64,000 nt of DNA, taken from an uncultured Alphaproteobacteria bacterium (lineage in GTDB: Bacteria; Pseudomonadota; Alphaproteobacteria; Puniceispirillales; UBA1172). Both the position numbers and the translations under genes were made by a program. Where the stretch lies: positions 817,953 through 881,952 of the forward strand of contig OY288107.1 in assembly GCA_958431225.1 (NCBI GenBank), read 5' to 3'. The notes beneath the pieces were generated by a model. That model ran no database searches. It was not told the origin of the DNA and was given only the letters and a program-made list of their open reading frames with translations. Shown here piece after piece: positions 28,733 to 38,215 of this stretch (position 1 is the stretch's first letter; every line of letters starts with the position of its first letter).

Positions 28733-29894
28733 AAATATGGCGCAAGCACCCTTTGGCATCTACATCCACTGGCCGTTCTGCCAGAAAAAATGCCCCTATT
28801 GCGACTTCAACAGCCACACGCAAAAAAACATCAACCAAAGCGCCTTCACCCATGCCCTCATCACCGAACTCAATTATATGGTGCAAAGATTCGGTTTTGA
28901 AAACCGCGCATTAGCCAGCATTTTTTTCGGCGGCGGCACACCATCATTGATGGACCCCGCCATGGTGGAACGCATCCTAACCGCCATAGAAACCGCTTGT
29001 GCGGTGGGTGCCACTTGCGAAATCACGCTAGAAGCCAACCCCACCACCCTAGAAGCCAAAAAATTGGCAGGGTTCCGCAGCGCCGGCATCAACCGCCTCT
29101 CCATGGGCATCCAATCGCTCAATGACCGCAATCTAGCCTTTTTAGGACGCCAACATTCCGCACACGAAGCACAAAACGCCCTAAAAACCGCCCAAAATAT
29201 TTTTGCACGTGTTTCGGCAGATTTCATCTACGCCCTGCCAAACCAAACCCTCAAAGCGTGGCAAGAGGAGCTGAAACAAATTTTAGATTTAGGCTGCACA
29301 CATCTATCCCTATACCAACTCACCCTTGAACAAGGCACCGCTTTTTATAGTCTAGAAAAACGCGGCAAACTCACCATGCTAGACGATGCCGAGGCGGTGG
29401 AACAATTTTTATACACCCAAGAATTATGCGCGCATCACGCCCTACCCGCCTATGAAGTATCAAACCACGCCCAAGCGGGCGCACAATGCCGTCATAATTT
29501 AATCTATTGGCAAGGGGGCGATTGGCTAGGCATAGGACCCGGGGCAGTAGGACGCTTTTGCCACCAAAAAAAGCGTATAGAAACCCGCACGCGTAAATCC
29601 CCCGAAAGCTGGCGCCAAGACGTCAGCAATCTAGGACACGGCATCACCAGCACCCACAGCGAGGTAGCGGCGGATTACGCAAGCGAAATGCTGATGATGG
29701 GGTTGCGCCTCACCCAAGGCGTCGCCCTCAACCAAATCGCCACACGCACAGGATGCCGCAAAAATTGGCTCAATGACGACGCCCTAAACCGCCTCACCGC
29801 CGAAGGGCTATTAATCAAAACGGATGACAATTTACGCATAGCCCCAAAAGGCTGGCATTTGATGAACAGCATCATTGAACAATTACTAAAATAG
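28719..29894 (+). CDS. hemW: HemW, radical SAM haem chaperone
   Basis: HemW is a HemN-like radical SAM protein thought to insert haem into respiratory enzymes. The 391 residues contain the cluster motif CQKKCPYC near 25-32 followed by DFNSH, then FFGGGTPSLM and the anaerobic coproporphyrinogen oxidase-like C-terminal domain (HNLIYWQGGDWLGIGPGAVG). The start could also be the ATG at 28737, just behind the rdgB stop. Older annotations call such genes coproporphyrinogen III oxidase; the spacing of cysteines and the rph-rdgB context favour HemW. Confidence 0.92.
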   Translation: MQIDKNMAQAPFGIYIHWPFCQKKCPYCDFNSHTQKNINQSAFTHALITELNYMVQRFGFENRALASIFFGGGTPSLMDPAMVERILTAIETACAVGATCEITLEANPTTLEAKKLAGFRSAGINRLSMGIQSLNDRNLAFLGRQHSAHEAQNALKTAQNIFARVSADFIYALPNQTLKAWQEELKQILDLGCTHLSLYQLTLEQGTAFYSLEKRGKLTMLDDAEAVEQFLYTQELCAHHALPAYEVSNHAQAGAQCRHNLIYWQGGDWLGIGPGAVGRFCHQKKRIETRTRKSPESWRQDVSNLGHGITSTHSEVAADYASEMLMMGLRLTQGVALNQIATRTGCRKNWLNDDALNRLTAEGLLIKTDDNLRIAPKGWHLMNSIIEQLLK

Positions 29895-29933
29895 GCGAAT
29901 CAAAACTAACTCAATTAAAACTGACTAAGTCAG

Positions 29934-31415
29934 TCAAAAACTATCAGGCGCGCTTTGCACTAGCGTTGATTGCCCATCATGGATAACCCGCACTTCAAAT
30001 TGGCGGCGATTACTGCCATCGGCATAGAGCCGAAACACGCCGCTAAATCCGGCAAATCCCGTAGGACGCAAAAACACTTCCTCAGGGGTCTTATCGGCGG
30101 TAAGCAGGCTCGCCACTGCAACCGCATCAAAACCCAAAGGCAGTAAAGCATGCGCCGGGCTATTAAAATAACGTTGCCAGATGCTTTGAAACCGCGCATG
30201 GCGGGCGTTCGGCACGGCGGCATAGAACCCCCCTTCAAGCGAGGGTTCGTTGATGGTTTCAACACGGCTCCATTGCGATGAGCCGATAAAACGTATAGAT
30301 GCCGGGTCTAAATCATGCCAAACCAACACCGGTGCCACGCGCAAAGTAAAATCGGCATCACCGCAGATGATTACCATATCAAAAATCGGCGTCGGATTGT
30401 CATCGCTCCACTGGGCAAATTGGCGAATGCTGGCACGTAGTTCTGCCTCATCATCAAGCACCGCATCATCCAAAAGCAAACGCGATATGCGGCTAACCCC
30501 AGCGGCATTAAGATAATCCAAACTAAAATCGCGCAGATTATGCCCATAGCTATTATCATCCACAACCACGGCAACACGAATATCTTGGCGCGCAATGCCA
30601 TCAATGGCAGTAAGCGACGCCAAACCATAATTGAGCACAACCTCCAATTCCTGCTCAGGCTGCTGTCCCAAAATCCACACATTAGGCAGAGGATTAGGGC
30701 TATGATTGGAAAACGACAGCACCGGAATATCGTGGGCGTGGGCAATCGGGGCAATCGCGGCGGTCTGCCCGGAAAAAAGCGGACCAATAAATACATCCGC
30801 CCCCGCCGCCACCGCCTCCTCTGCCCCCCGCACCGCCGCATCCGCATCCGCACCCGCATCAACAAAAATCACCTCAAATTGCGGGCGGTTGAGGCTGATA
30901 ACGGCAAGATTGATGGCTTTTTGCAAATCCGCCCCTAATTGCCGATAAGCCCCAGTCAAAGGCAGTAGCACGGCGGCGCGCTGAATTTCGCTATTTTTTT
31001 GAGGAAAGCGCGCTGGCGCTGGCGAGGGCGCCAGTGCCGTTTTTGGTGCTAGTGGCGGGGCCAGTGCTAAAATTTCGGAGGTTTTTGGTGATTCGGGGGG
31101 GGGTGATTCGGGGATAGGCGTTTCGGCATCAAAAAGCCAATCCACCACCACATCAATATCATCTTGCGCATCAGGGGGTGGCAAAACCGTCAAAGGCGAC
31201 CCGCTACCGACATCAATATCAAACGCTTCATCATCAAGCACATCCAAATTCGGTGCCGCCGCCGCCGGGGCAGACGCCGGGGCATCGGCAGGCGCACCAC
31301 ACGCCGCCAACAGCACCAACAGCACCAGCCCCAAAACTAATTTTAGACCAATGCCGTCAAAAAACCCGCTTATGAGCAAAGTAAAACGCCTCAATGCGCA
31401 CATAATAAAATCCAT
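29934..31415 (-). CDS. LpoA-like periplasmic lipoprotein
   Basis: Predicted outer-membrane lipoprotein that may activate a class A penicillin-binding protein. A hydrophobic signal and lipobox LVLLAACGA put the lipid Cys near residue 39; later in-frame Met codons are possible starts. After a low-complexity Pro/Ala/Ser linker (about 45-145), a type I periplasmic-binding fold runs from about 145 to the end (AAVLLPLTGAYRQLGADLQKAINLA is its opening). It is divergent from rsmI, as lpoA (yraM) is from rsmI in enterobacteria, but it lacks the N-terminal TPR domain of E. coli LpoA. Activity on PBPs is inference. Confidence 0.82.
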   Translation of the reverse strand: MDFIMCALRRFTLLISGFFDGIGLKLVLGLVLLVLLAACGAPADAPASAPAAAAPNLDVLDDEAFDIDVGSGSPLTVLPPPDAQDDIDVVVDWLFDAETPIPESPPPESPKTSEILALAPPLAPKTALAPSPAPARFPQKNSEIQRAAVLLPLTGAYRQLGADLQKAINLAVISLNRPQFEVIFVDAGADADAAVRGAEEAVAAGADVFIGPLFSGQTAAIAPIAHAHDIPVLSFSNHSPNPLPNVWILGQQPEQELEVVLNYGLASLTAIDGIARQDIRVAVVVDDNSYGHNLRDFSLDYLNAAGVSRISRLLLDDAVLDDEAELRASIRQFAQWSDDNPTPIFDMVIICGDADFTLRVAPVLVWHDLDPASIRFIGSSQWSRVETINEPSLEGGFYAAVPNARHARFQSIWQRYFNSPAHALLPLGFDAVAVASLLTADKTPEEVFLRPTGFAGFSGVFRLYADGSNRRQFEVRVIHDGQSTLVQSAPDSF

Positions 31416-31491
31416 GCTTCAAATCCACGGCGTTTAGTCTATTATGATTCGATGCACGGGTAAAGTGGCAAGGATATATGGGAGCAAAATC

Positions 31492-32382
31492 ATGACCCCG
31501 CCAAAGCAAATGCCAAAGCAAATGCCAAACCAGATGCCAAATCAAATTCCGGGATTAACCATCACATCCACGCCGATTGGCAATCTTGACGACCTATCCC
31601 CCCGCGCCGCCCAATCGCTAAAAACCGCCGATATTATCGCATGCGAAGATAGCCGCCACACCGGCATGATGCTGAAACGCCTAGGCATCGTGCCAAAAAA
31701 ATTGCAATCCTACCACGAACATAGCCCCGCCCAAACCCGCGAAAAACTGCTCACCGCCATGCAAGACGGCAAAGCAGTGACCCTCGTCAGCGATGCCGGC
31801 ACACCGCTAATCTCCGACCCCGGCTATCGTTTAGTCAAAGCCTGCCGCACCCGCACCATCCCCATAACCGCCATCCCCGGACCATCGGCTTTGCTCGCCG
31901 GGCTAGTGACATCGGGGCTACCCACCGACCGCTTTTATTTCGCCGGCTTTTTGCCGCATACAAGCAAAAAACGCCAAACCACGCTTGCGACCCTCATGCC
32001 ACTAGATGCCAGCATTATCTGCTACGAATCAGCAAAACGCCTCACCGCCACCCTTGCCGATATCGCGTCCATTGCCCCAGATAGATTATGCTATGTCGGG
32101 CGCGAATTGACCAAACGTTTTGAGCAATCATGGCTAGAATGTGCCGCTGACCTAGCCGCACATTTTGCAGATCACGGCAACCCCAAAGGCGAGGTCGTCC
32201 TCATCATCGCCCCGCCCCCTAACGAAAAACCCGAAATCAGCGACGATGCCCTTATTGATTTATTACGCAGCGAACGCAAAAAAGGCGTGAGTCGCCGCGA
32301 TGCTGTGCGCGCAGTCGCCGCCGCCACCGCCACCAATAAAGCGCGCGTCTATACGTTGATGTTGGGGCTAGAATCCCCATGA
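31492..32382 (+). CDS. rsmI: 16S rRNA (cytidine1402-2'-O)-methyltransferase RsmI
   Basis: Methylates C1402 in the ribosomal decoding centre. I use the ATG at 31492 (296 residues), which has GGGAG eight bases upstream; the open frame begins 48 bp earlier. After an N-terminal 12-bp tandem repeat coding for KQMP/NQMP units, the tetrapyrrole-methylase-like fold is clear: STPIGNLDDLSPRA, CEDSRHTGMML, SDAGTPLISDPGYRLV and IPGPSALLAGLV. It overlaps yraN by ATGA. Confidence 0.95.
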   Translation: MTPPKQMPKQMPNQMPNQIPGLTITSTPIGNLDDLSPRAAQSLKTADIIACEDSRHTGMMLKRLGIVPKKLQSYHEHSPAQTREKLLTAMQDGKAVTLVSDAGTPLISDPGYRLVKACRTRTIPITAIPGPSALLAGLVTSGLPTDRFYFAGFLPHTSKKRQTTLATLMPLDASIICYESAKRLTATLADIASIAPDRLCYVGRELTKRFEQSWLECAADLAAHFADHGNPKGEVVLIIAPPPNEKPEISDDALIDLLRSERKKGVSRRDAVRAVAAATATNKARVYTLMLGLESP

Positions 32383-32777
32383 CCCCGCCCCATAAACGCC
32401 AAAAAGCCGAAAAACGCGGACGCCAAGCCGAACAATTGGTCAGTTGGTACTTATGGCTGAAAGGCTGGACGCCATTAGCCACCCGCTATCGCTGTGCTTA
32501 TGGCGAGATCGATCTGATTATGGGCAAAAAAGGACGCCTATTATTCGTTGAGGTCAAATATACCGCCCAGCCCGTTGGCTGCGCAACCGACCAGCAAACC
32601 GACCAGTTAGAAACCATCCTCCCGCGCCCGCACCAACAACAGCGCATCACCAACGCCGCCAAATATTTTCTCGCCGAAAATCCCCAACGTGCCGAAGACG
32701 AAATGGCATTTGTCGTCGCATTAGTCAGGCGCTGGGGGCGAATCCGCTTTATCTATGATGATTTTTCTGGTATATGA
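32379..32777 (+). CDS. yraN: UPF0102 endonuclease-fold protein YraN
   Basis: Small protein with a restriction-endonuclease-like fold; its cellular role is not established. The 132 residues show GRQAEQLVSWYLWLKGW and then CAYGEIDLIMGKKGRLLFVEV with the D...ExK type acidic/lysine arrangement (E-I-D, E-V-K). Conserved between rsmI and the BON lipoprotein gene as in E. coli (yraL-yraN-yraO/P). Confidence 0.92.
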   Translation: MTPPHKRQKAEKRGRQAEQLVSWYLWLKGWTPLATRYRCAYGEIDLIMGKKGRLLFVEVKYTAQPVGCATDQQTDQLETILPRPHQQQRITNAAKYFLAENPQRAEDEMAFVVALVRRWGRIRFIYDDFSGI

Positions 32778-32806
32778 TGCAAAACACCAGCCATCCGGAG
32801 AATCCC

Positions 32807-33388
32807 ATGAAAAAAGCATTTATCGCCCTTTCTTGTTTGTTAGCCCTAACCCTATCGGCTTGCGCGCCGGTTGTGGTAGCCGCAGGCGGGGCGGCGGTCG
32901 CGGCCGGCACCACCGAAAAAGGCCTCGCTACCAGCATCAATGACAGCCTCATCCACACCAAAATATCCGAGACCTATTTCAAAGATGATTTAGGGCTTTA
33001 TGGCGATGTCAATATTGAGGTCAATCAAGGGTCGGTATTGCTCACAGGGGCGGTACAAAACCAAGAAGATGTCAGCAATGCCGTGGGGCTCGCATGGCAA
33101 GTGCATGGCGTCGTTGAGGTGATTGACGAAATTGACGTACGCGACAAACCGGCATTCAAAGACCGCGCCAAAGATTTCGCGGCGAGCGCCGAATTACGCA
33201 CGCGATTGATTACCGATGCCGATGTGCATTCGCTCAATTTCAGCATTGATGTGGTCAGCGGCGTCATCTACCTAAGCGGCATCGCCCAATCCGAGGACGA
33301 GATGAATAAAGTCATCGCCCACGCCCAAAGCCTGCGTTTCGGCACCGAGGTGGTCAATTACATCCGCATCAACGACGACCAACGCTAG
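32807..33388 (+). CDS. BON-domain lipoprotein (YraP/DolP-like)
   Basis: Outer-membrane lipoprotein with two BON domains, by analogy with E. coli DolP (YraP), which supports envelope integrity. The ATG at 32807 follows CCGGAG and starts a classic lipoprotein signal (MKKAFIALSCLLALTLSAC, Cys19). BON domains lie at about 52-120 (IEVNQGSVLLTGAVQNQED) and 130-190 (IDVVSGVIYLSGIAQSEDE). Length 193 is normal. The rsmI-yraN-BON order supports the name. An inverted CGCTAGCG pair at 33384-33401 follows the stop. Confidence 0.92.
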   Translation: MKKAFIALSCLLALTLSACAPVVVAAGGAAVAAGTTEKGLATSINDSLIHTKISETYFKDDLGLYGDVNIEVNQGSVLLTGAVQNQEDVSNAVGLAWQVHGVVEVIDEIDVRDKPAFKDRAKDFAASAELRTRLITDADVHSLNFSIDVVSGVIYLSGIAQSEDEMNKVIAHAQSLRFGTEVVNYIRINDDQR

Positions 33389-33432
33389 CGTTCGCTAGCG
33401 TTTCGCGCAATTAACGCCCCGCAATTAAGCTC

Positions 33433-34377
33433 ATGTCCCTAAAAATCGCCTTGCAGATGGATCCAATTGAAGCGATAGATATTCGCGGCGATAGCAGTTT
33501 CGCGCTCGCCTTAGAGGCACAAAAAAGGGGCTACAACCTCTTCACCTACCACCCCGATAGCCTCGCCCTCCAGCCGGGCAAAACCCTATCGGCACAAGGA
33601 AGCTGGATCAAAGTCAAAGACGAGGCGGGCAATCACGTCAAAATTCTGCACGAAGAACGCCTAGACCTTGCGGATATGGACGTCATCCTCATGCGCCAAG
33701 ACCCGCCCTTCAACATGCACTACATCACCGCCACGCATTTACTCGAATCTATCGCCGAAAAAACCCTCATCATCAACAACCCCACTTCCGTGCGTAATGC
33801 CCCAGAAAAATTGGTCGCAACCTTATTCCCCGAATTGATGCCGCCAACATTGATTACCCGCGACCTAGACAGCATCCGCGCTTTTCGCCAAACCCATCAA
33901 GACATCATCATCAAACCCCTCCACGGCAATGGCGGGGCGGGGGTATTCTATCTCAAAGCCGCTGACAGCAACCTAGCCCCCCTGATCGAGATGATGCAAC
34001 ATTTTGACCCGGTGCCTTTGATGGCACAAAAATATCTCCCCTCCGTGCGGCAAGGCGATAAGCGGGTGATTCTCATTGATGGTGTGGCGAAAGGGGCGGT
34101 CAATCGCCTGCCGCCAAAAGGCGAAGCCCGCGCCAATTTCCACGTAGGCGGCACCGCCCAAAAAGCCGAACTAGACGCAGACGATTTCCGCATAGCCGAA
34201 ACCATCGGCCCCTACCTTAAAACCCACGGACTCCTCTTTGCCGGCATTGACGTCATCGGCGGGTTTTTGACCGAAATCAACACCACCTCCCCCACAGGCT
34301 TACGCGAAATTGAAGCTTTGAGTGGCATCAACCTAGCCGCCGAAATTTGGGACAATATCACCGCCAAACTAGGCTAA
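33433..34377 (+). CDS. gshB: Glutathione synthetase
   Basis: Joins gamma-glutamylcysteine and glycine using ATP. The 314 residues begin with the pre-ATP-grasp domain (LKIALQMDPIEAIDIRGDSS), followed by the ATP-grasp domain with MRQDPPFNMHYITATHLLE, KPLHGNGGAGVFYL and FAGIDVIGGFLTEINTTSPTG (the last shortened here). Length and motifs are standard. It ends a rightward series rsmI-yraN-BON-gshB and converges on comM. Confidence 0.96.
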   Translation: MSLKIALQMDPIEAIDIRGDSSFALALEAQKRGYNLFTYHPDSLALQPGKTLSAQGSWIKVKDEAGNHVKILHEERLDLADMDVILMRQDPPFNMHYITATHLLESIAEKTLIINNPTSVRNAPEKLVATLFPELMPPTLITRDLDSIRAFRQTHQDIIIKPLHGNGGAGVFYLKAADSNLAPLIEMMQHFDPVPLMAQKYLPSVRQGDKRVILIDGVAKGAVNRLPPKGEARANFHVGGTAQKAELDADDFRIAETIGPYLKTHGLLFAGIDVIGGFLTEINTTSPTGLREIEALSGINLAAEIWDNITAKLG

Positions 34378-34401
34378 ACTAAGCCCTAGCTAAGCTACTG
34401 G

Positions 34402-35934
34402 CTAAGCCAGTATGGGCAACCAACGATAATGCATCGCTTCCGAAATATGCGGGTGTTGCACATCGGCACTAGCTTCTAAATCAGCAATACTGCGTGCCAC
34501 GCGCATAACCCGATGAAACCCACGTGCGGAAAGGCGCAGCTGTTCGGCACTTGATTGCAAAAACGCTTTATCCGCGGCATTAAGCCCCATGACTTCATCC
34601 AACATCGCCCCATCAAGTTGTGCGTTAATAATGCCCTTGGCTTGCGGTACGCGCGCAAAACTATGCGCCCGCGCCGCAGCAATACGCGCCGCCATATCGG
34701 CACTAGTTTCAGCACCCCCCGCGCCGGCGCCCCCCGCGGTGGTGTTTTGGTTCAAAACCGCAATCGGCACTTCTGCCACCTCAATCATCATATCAAAACG
34801 GTCAAGCAGGGGTCCCGAAATTTTCGCCATATAATCCCGCCCACAACGCGGCGCCTTGGTGCAAGCCCGCCCGGGGTCGCCGAGATAGCCACAACGACAC
34901 GGATTCATCGCCGCCACCAGCTGAAAGCGCGCCGGATAGGTGACATGATGATTGGCACGGCTCACCACCGCCCGCCCGGTTTCAATGGTTTGGCGCAACG
35001 CATCGAGCTGATGCCCGGGCCATTCCGCCAGCTCATCCAAAAACAACACACCCCCATGCGCAAGGCTGACCTCGCCGGGTTTCGCCCGCGCCCCGCCACC
35101 CACCAGCGCCGCCACCGATGACGAATGGTGCGGGTCGCGGAATGGACGCGAGACAATCAACCCGCCCTTATCCAGATTCCCCGCCAGCGAATGAATCATC
35201 GTCGCTTCCAATGATTCTTGTGCCAGCATCGGCGGCAACAACCCGGCCAGGCGCGTCGCCAACATAGATTTCCCCGCCCCGGGCGGTCCCACCATCAACA
35301 GGTTATGCCCGCCCACCGCCGTAATCTGCAACGCCCGTTTCGCCATATCTTGGCCGTGCAAATCGGCAATATCGGGAAAATCGCTGCGCGTTTCTTCCAC
35401 ATGTCCTTTGGGCTCGGGCAAAACTTGTTCGCCGCGCAAATGGTTAATCAAAGCCATCAAACTAGGCGGGGCAATGATACGAATATCCCCACTCCACGCG
35501 GCTTCTGCCCCATTGGCTTCGGGACAAATAATGCCATTGCCAGTCGCCGCCGCCCCCAATGCCGCCGCCAGCACCCCATTGACGCCGGTAATATTGCCAT
35601 CAAGTGCCAGCTCGCCCATCGCAATCAGCCCATCGACACTATCCGAAGGAATCGCCCCGGTTGCCACCAACAACCCCAAGGCGATCGGCAAATCAAAATG
35701 CGAGCCTTCTTTGATGAGGTCGGCAGGGGCTAAATTGACGGCAATACGTTTCGGCGGCAGGGATAGCCCCAACGAGTTCAACGCCGCGCGCACACGTTCT
35801 TTTGATTCGGCAACGGCGCGGTCAGCCAACCCAACAATCGCCATACTCGGCAGACCATTAGATATATGCACCTGCACTTGCACCGGTATCGGTTCAAGCC
35901 CACGAAACGCCAAAGTAGAAATGGATGCTTGCAT
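34402..35934 (-). CDS. comM: Magnesium chelatase-like ATPase ComM
   Basis: AAA+ helicase-like ATPase known to promote branch migration during natural transformation in other bacteria. The 510 residues have the N-terminal Lon-protease-like domain (1-170), Walker A GPPGAGKSM near 218 and Walker B LFLDELAEW, then the ChlI C-terminal domain (CRCGYLGDPGRACTKAPRC cysteines). An Ala/Gly repeat (TAGGAGAGGAETS) is in the C-terminal part. The stop lies inside the hairpin ACTGGC-TAA-GCCAGT (34397-34411), which may end both convergent transcripts. Confidence 0.94.
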   Translation of the reverse strand: MQASISTLAFRGLEPIPVQVQVHISNGLPSMAIVGLADRAVAESKERVRAALNSLGLSLPPKRIAVNLAPADLIKEGSHFDLPIALGLLVATGAIPSDSVDGLIAMGELALDGNITGVNGVLAAALGAAATGNGIICPEANGAEAAWSGDIRIIAPPSLMALINHLRGEQVLPEPKGHVEETRSDFPDIADLHGQDMAKRALQITAVGGHNLLMVGPPGAGKSMLATRLAGLLPPMLAQESLEATMIHSLAGNLDKGGLIVSRPFRDPHHSSSVAALVGGGARAKPGEVSLAHGGVLFLDELAEWPGHQLDALRQTIETGRAVVSRANHHVTYPARFQLVAAMNPCRCGYLGDPGRACTKAPRCGRDYMAKISGPLLDRFDMMIEVAEVPIAVLNQNTTAGGAGAGGAETSADMAARIAAARAHSFARVPQAKGIINAQLDGAMLDEVMGLNAADKAFLQSSAEQLRLSARGFHRVMRVARSIADLEASADVQHPHISEAMHYRWLPILA

Positions 35935-36332
35935 CAGCCAGCCGTGCCACGGGGGCTAGCCCCCAACAATGCACCTAGCATGGCACCAAGCGGCGCCCCG
36001 CCCAACACATGCCCGTGCAGATGCGGCACTTCTTGGCCGCCATCACCGCCGCTATTGACAATAACGCGATAGCCAGCATCTGCCACCCCAGATTTCTCCG
36101 CCACCCGTGCCAATGCGCGCACCCACGCCGCCAATTCGGCATCGGAGCCACGCGCGGCAAAATCACTCAAATCCGTATAGGACCCACGCGGAATCACCAG
36201 ATGATGTTGCGGGGCTTGGGGGTTAATATCGGTAAAACTCAGATTGGTAGCATCTTCATCAATCACCGAAGCCGGCAGACGCCCATCAAGGATGCGGGCA
36301 AAAAGATTATCGGGGTCGTATGGTCTATTCAT
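35934..36332 (-). CDS. HIT-family nucleotide-binding hydrolase
   Basis: Histidine-triad protein of the HINT type, hydrolysing nucleoside phosphoramidates in characterised members. The 132 residues contain ILDGRLPASVIDED, the DINPQAPQHHLVIPR stretch and the triad HLHGHVLGG near 105-113. The C-terminus ends in a Leu-Gly-Ala repeat (GAMLGALLGASPRG). It is placed after hisE, as in many Alphaproteobacteria, and overlaps comM by one base. Confidence 0.92.
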   Translation of the reverse strand: MNRPYDPDNLFARILDGRLPASVIDEDATNLSFTDINPQAPQHHLVIPRGSYTDLSDFAARGSDAELAAWVRALARVAEKSGVADAGYRVIVNSGGDGGQEVPHLHGHVLGGAPLGAMLGALLGASPRGTAG

Positions 36333-36361
36333 CGGTTTCCTCCATTAAATTCACGCCGCGA

Positions 36362-36703
36362 CTAACGGCTTGCTTTTTCTTCGACGCCTGATTGCGCCCG
36401 CCGCCGCGCCAATTCCGCCCATAATTCGTCAAGAGGAATTTCCGCCGCCGCCAACACAACCAAGAGATGATAAACAACATCGGCGGATTCGGCTAGCAAT
36501 TCCTCACGATTGCCGGCACAAGCAGCAATAATCGCCTCGGTCGCCTCCTCGCCCAATTTGCGTGCCGGCAGTTGCGGGGCTTCAAGCAACAGCCGCGCCG
36601 TCCAAGACACTTTTGGGTCGGCATCACGCCGCGATAAAATCACATCGTAAAGTTCTTCAAGAATCGTACTAGACATATTTTTGGGCATTGGTGTCTTCGG
36701 CAT
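36362..36703 (-). CDS. hisE: Phosphoribosyl-ATP pyrophosphatase
   Basis: Second step of histidine synthesis. I start at the ATG 36701-36703, six bases after AGGAGG; the 10 further upstream codons lack a site. Product 113 residues with the MazG-like fold: SWTARLLLEAPQLPARKLGEE (cut here to its core KLGEEATEAIIAA) and ESADVVYHLLVVLA. The first residues (MPKTPMPKNM) come from a 15-bp tandem duplication, so the ribosome site is followed by two near-identical start regions. Last his gene of the leftward run. Confidence 0.94.
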   Translation of the reverse strand: MPKTPMPKNMSSTILEELYDVILSRRDADPKVSWTARLLLEAPQLPARKLGEEATEAIIAACAGNREELLAESADVVYHLLVVLAAAEIPLDELWAELARRRAQSGVEEKASR

Positions 36704-36713
36704 TGGTGTCCTC

Positions 36714-37499
36714 CTAAAGAATCCGCATTTCAATCCCGCGCGCCGCCATAACGCGTTTCACCGCATTGATTTCAAGCAGCCCGAAATGAAAAATGGATGC
36801 TGCCAGCACTGCCGAAGCATGCCCCGTCAGCACCGCATCCGCCATATCCTCCGCCGACCCGGCACCGCCCGAGGCAATCACCGGCACCGCTACTGCATCA
36901 CTGACCGCACGCGTCAATACCAAATCATAGCCGTTTTTGGTGCCATCCGCATCCATTGATGTCAAAAGAATCTCCCCCGCCCCCAATGCCGCACCTTCCA
37001 CCGCCCATTTCACCGCATCCATCCCCGTCGGCGTACGCCCGCCCTCAATCACCACCTCATACCAGCCCTCATCATGCCCTTCACTATGCCCCTCACTATG
37101 CCAGCGCGCATCAATCGCCAGCACCACACATTGCCGCCCGAAACGCGCGGCGGCTTCCTCTAACAATTTTGGGTTGCGCACGGCGGCGGAATTCACCGAG
37201 ATTTTATCCGCCCCCGCCAGCAACAGCCGCCGAAAATCTTCCGCCTCACTAACCCCGCCCCCCACGGTCAGGGGCATAAAACATTGCTCTGCCGTGCGGC
37301 TAATGACATCATAGATGGCTTTGCGCCCTTCAATACTCGCCGAGATATCCAAAAAACATAGCTCATCCGCCCCGGCATCATTATAGATACGCGCCTGTTC
37401 CACCGGGTCGCCGGCATCGACCAAATCAACAAAATTGATGCCTTTAACCACCCGCCCATCATGCACATCAAGACAGGGAATCACCCGCGCTGCTAACAT
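36714..37499 (-). CDS. hisF: Imidazole glycerol phosphate synthase, cyclase subunit
   Basis: Forms IGP and AICAR from PRFAR with ammonia supplied by HisH. The 261-residue TIM barrel shows [16 protein letters not shown] at the start with the catalytic Asp, VTGGVSE-like turn [20 protein letters not shown], and the second phosphate loop [10 protein letters not shown] short repeat [12 protein letters not shown] in the loop after VLAIDAR is coded by 12-bp tandem units at 37068-37100; this lengthens a surface loop. It overlaps hisA by 7 bp. Confidence 0.96.
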   Translation of the reverse strand: MLAARVIPCLDVHDGRVVKGINFVDLVDAGDPVEQARIYNDAGADELCFLDISASIEGRKAIYDVISRTAEQCFMPLTVGGGVSEAEDFRRLLLAGADKISVNSAAVRNPKLLEEAAARFGRQCVVLAIDARWHSEGHSEGHDEGWYEVVIEGGRTPTGMDAVKWAVEGAALGAGEILLTSMDADGTKNGYDLVLTRAVSDAVAVPVIASGGAGSAEDMADAVLTGHASAVLAASIFHFGLLEINAVKRVMAARGIEMRIL

Positions 37500-38215
37500 G
37501 GCTTCGCCCCCCCATATTTTTTTATAGCTTCTGCCAAATCAATCCGCCCCTCATAAAGCGCGCGCCCAATAATCACCCCGGCCACGGCAGTATCGGCAAA
37601 AGCCGCCACATCCGCCAAAGACGCCACCCCCCCGGAAGCAATAATCGGTATAGACACCGATTCCGCCAATTCGCAGGTCGCTTGGTGATTCGCACCCGAT
37701 AAATCGCCATCACGGCCAATATCGGTAAAAATCACCGCCGCCACCCCACAATCCTCAAACCGCCGCACCAAATCCAACAGCGAAATTTCCGAAGTCTCAA
37801 GCCAGCCCTCCGCCGCAACCATTCCGTCGCGGGCATCCGCGCCAACAACAATTTTCTCAGGAAATTCGCGCACCGCTTCCCGCACCAACGCCGGATTTTT
37901 CAAAGCGGCAGTGCCAAGAATCACCCGCGCTACCCCACGTTCTAGCCAACCCGCAATCTGCGCCATATCACGAATCCCCCCCCCCAACTGCACCTTTGCG
38001 CCGCTCGCCAAAATCGCCGCCACCGCCTCCACATTCACCGGCTTTTGCGCCACCGCCCCATCCAAATCCACCACATGCACCCACCGCGCCCCGGCATCAA
38101 CAAATTGCTGCGCTTGCGCGCCCGCATCTTCATTATAAATTTTTTTCTGGGCAAAATCCCCATGGCGCAAGCGCACACACTGCCCAGTTTTGATATCAAT
38201 CGCCGGATAGATCAT
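37493..38215 (-). CDS. hisA: ProFAR isomerase HisA
   Basis: Isomerises ProFAR to PRFAR in histidine synthesis. The 240 residues start [16 protein letters not shown] with the catalytic Asp, then [27 protein letters not shown] with the second Asp, and [13 protein letters not shown]. Length is normal. It overlaps the acetyltransferase gene upstream by ATGA and hisF downstream by 7 bp, so all are probably co-translated. Confidence 0.96.
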   Translation of the reverse strand: MIYPAIDIKTGQCVRLRHGDFAQKKIYNEDAGAQAQQFVDAGARWVHVVDLDGAVAQKPVNVEAVAAILASGAKVQLGGGIRDMAQIAGWLERGVARVILGTAALKNPALVREAVREFPEKIVVGADARDGMVAAEGWLETSEISLLDLVRRFEDCGVAAVIFTDIGRDGDLSGANHQATCELAESVSIPIIASGGVASLADVAAFADTAVAGVIIGRALYEGRIDLAEAIKKYGGAKPC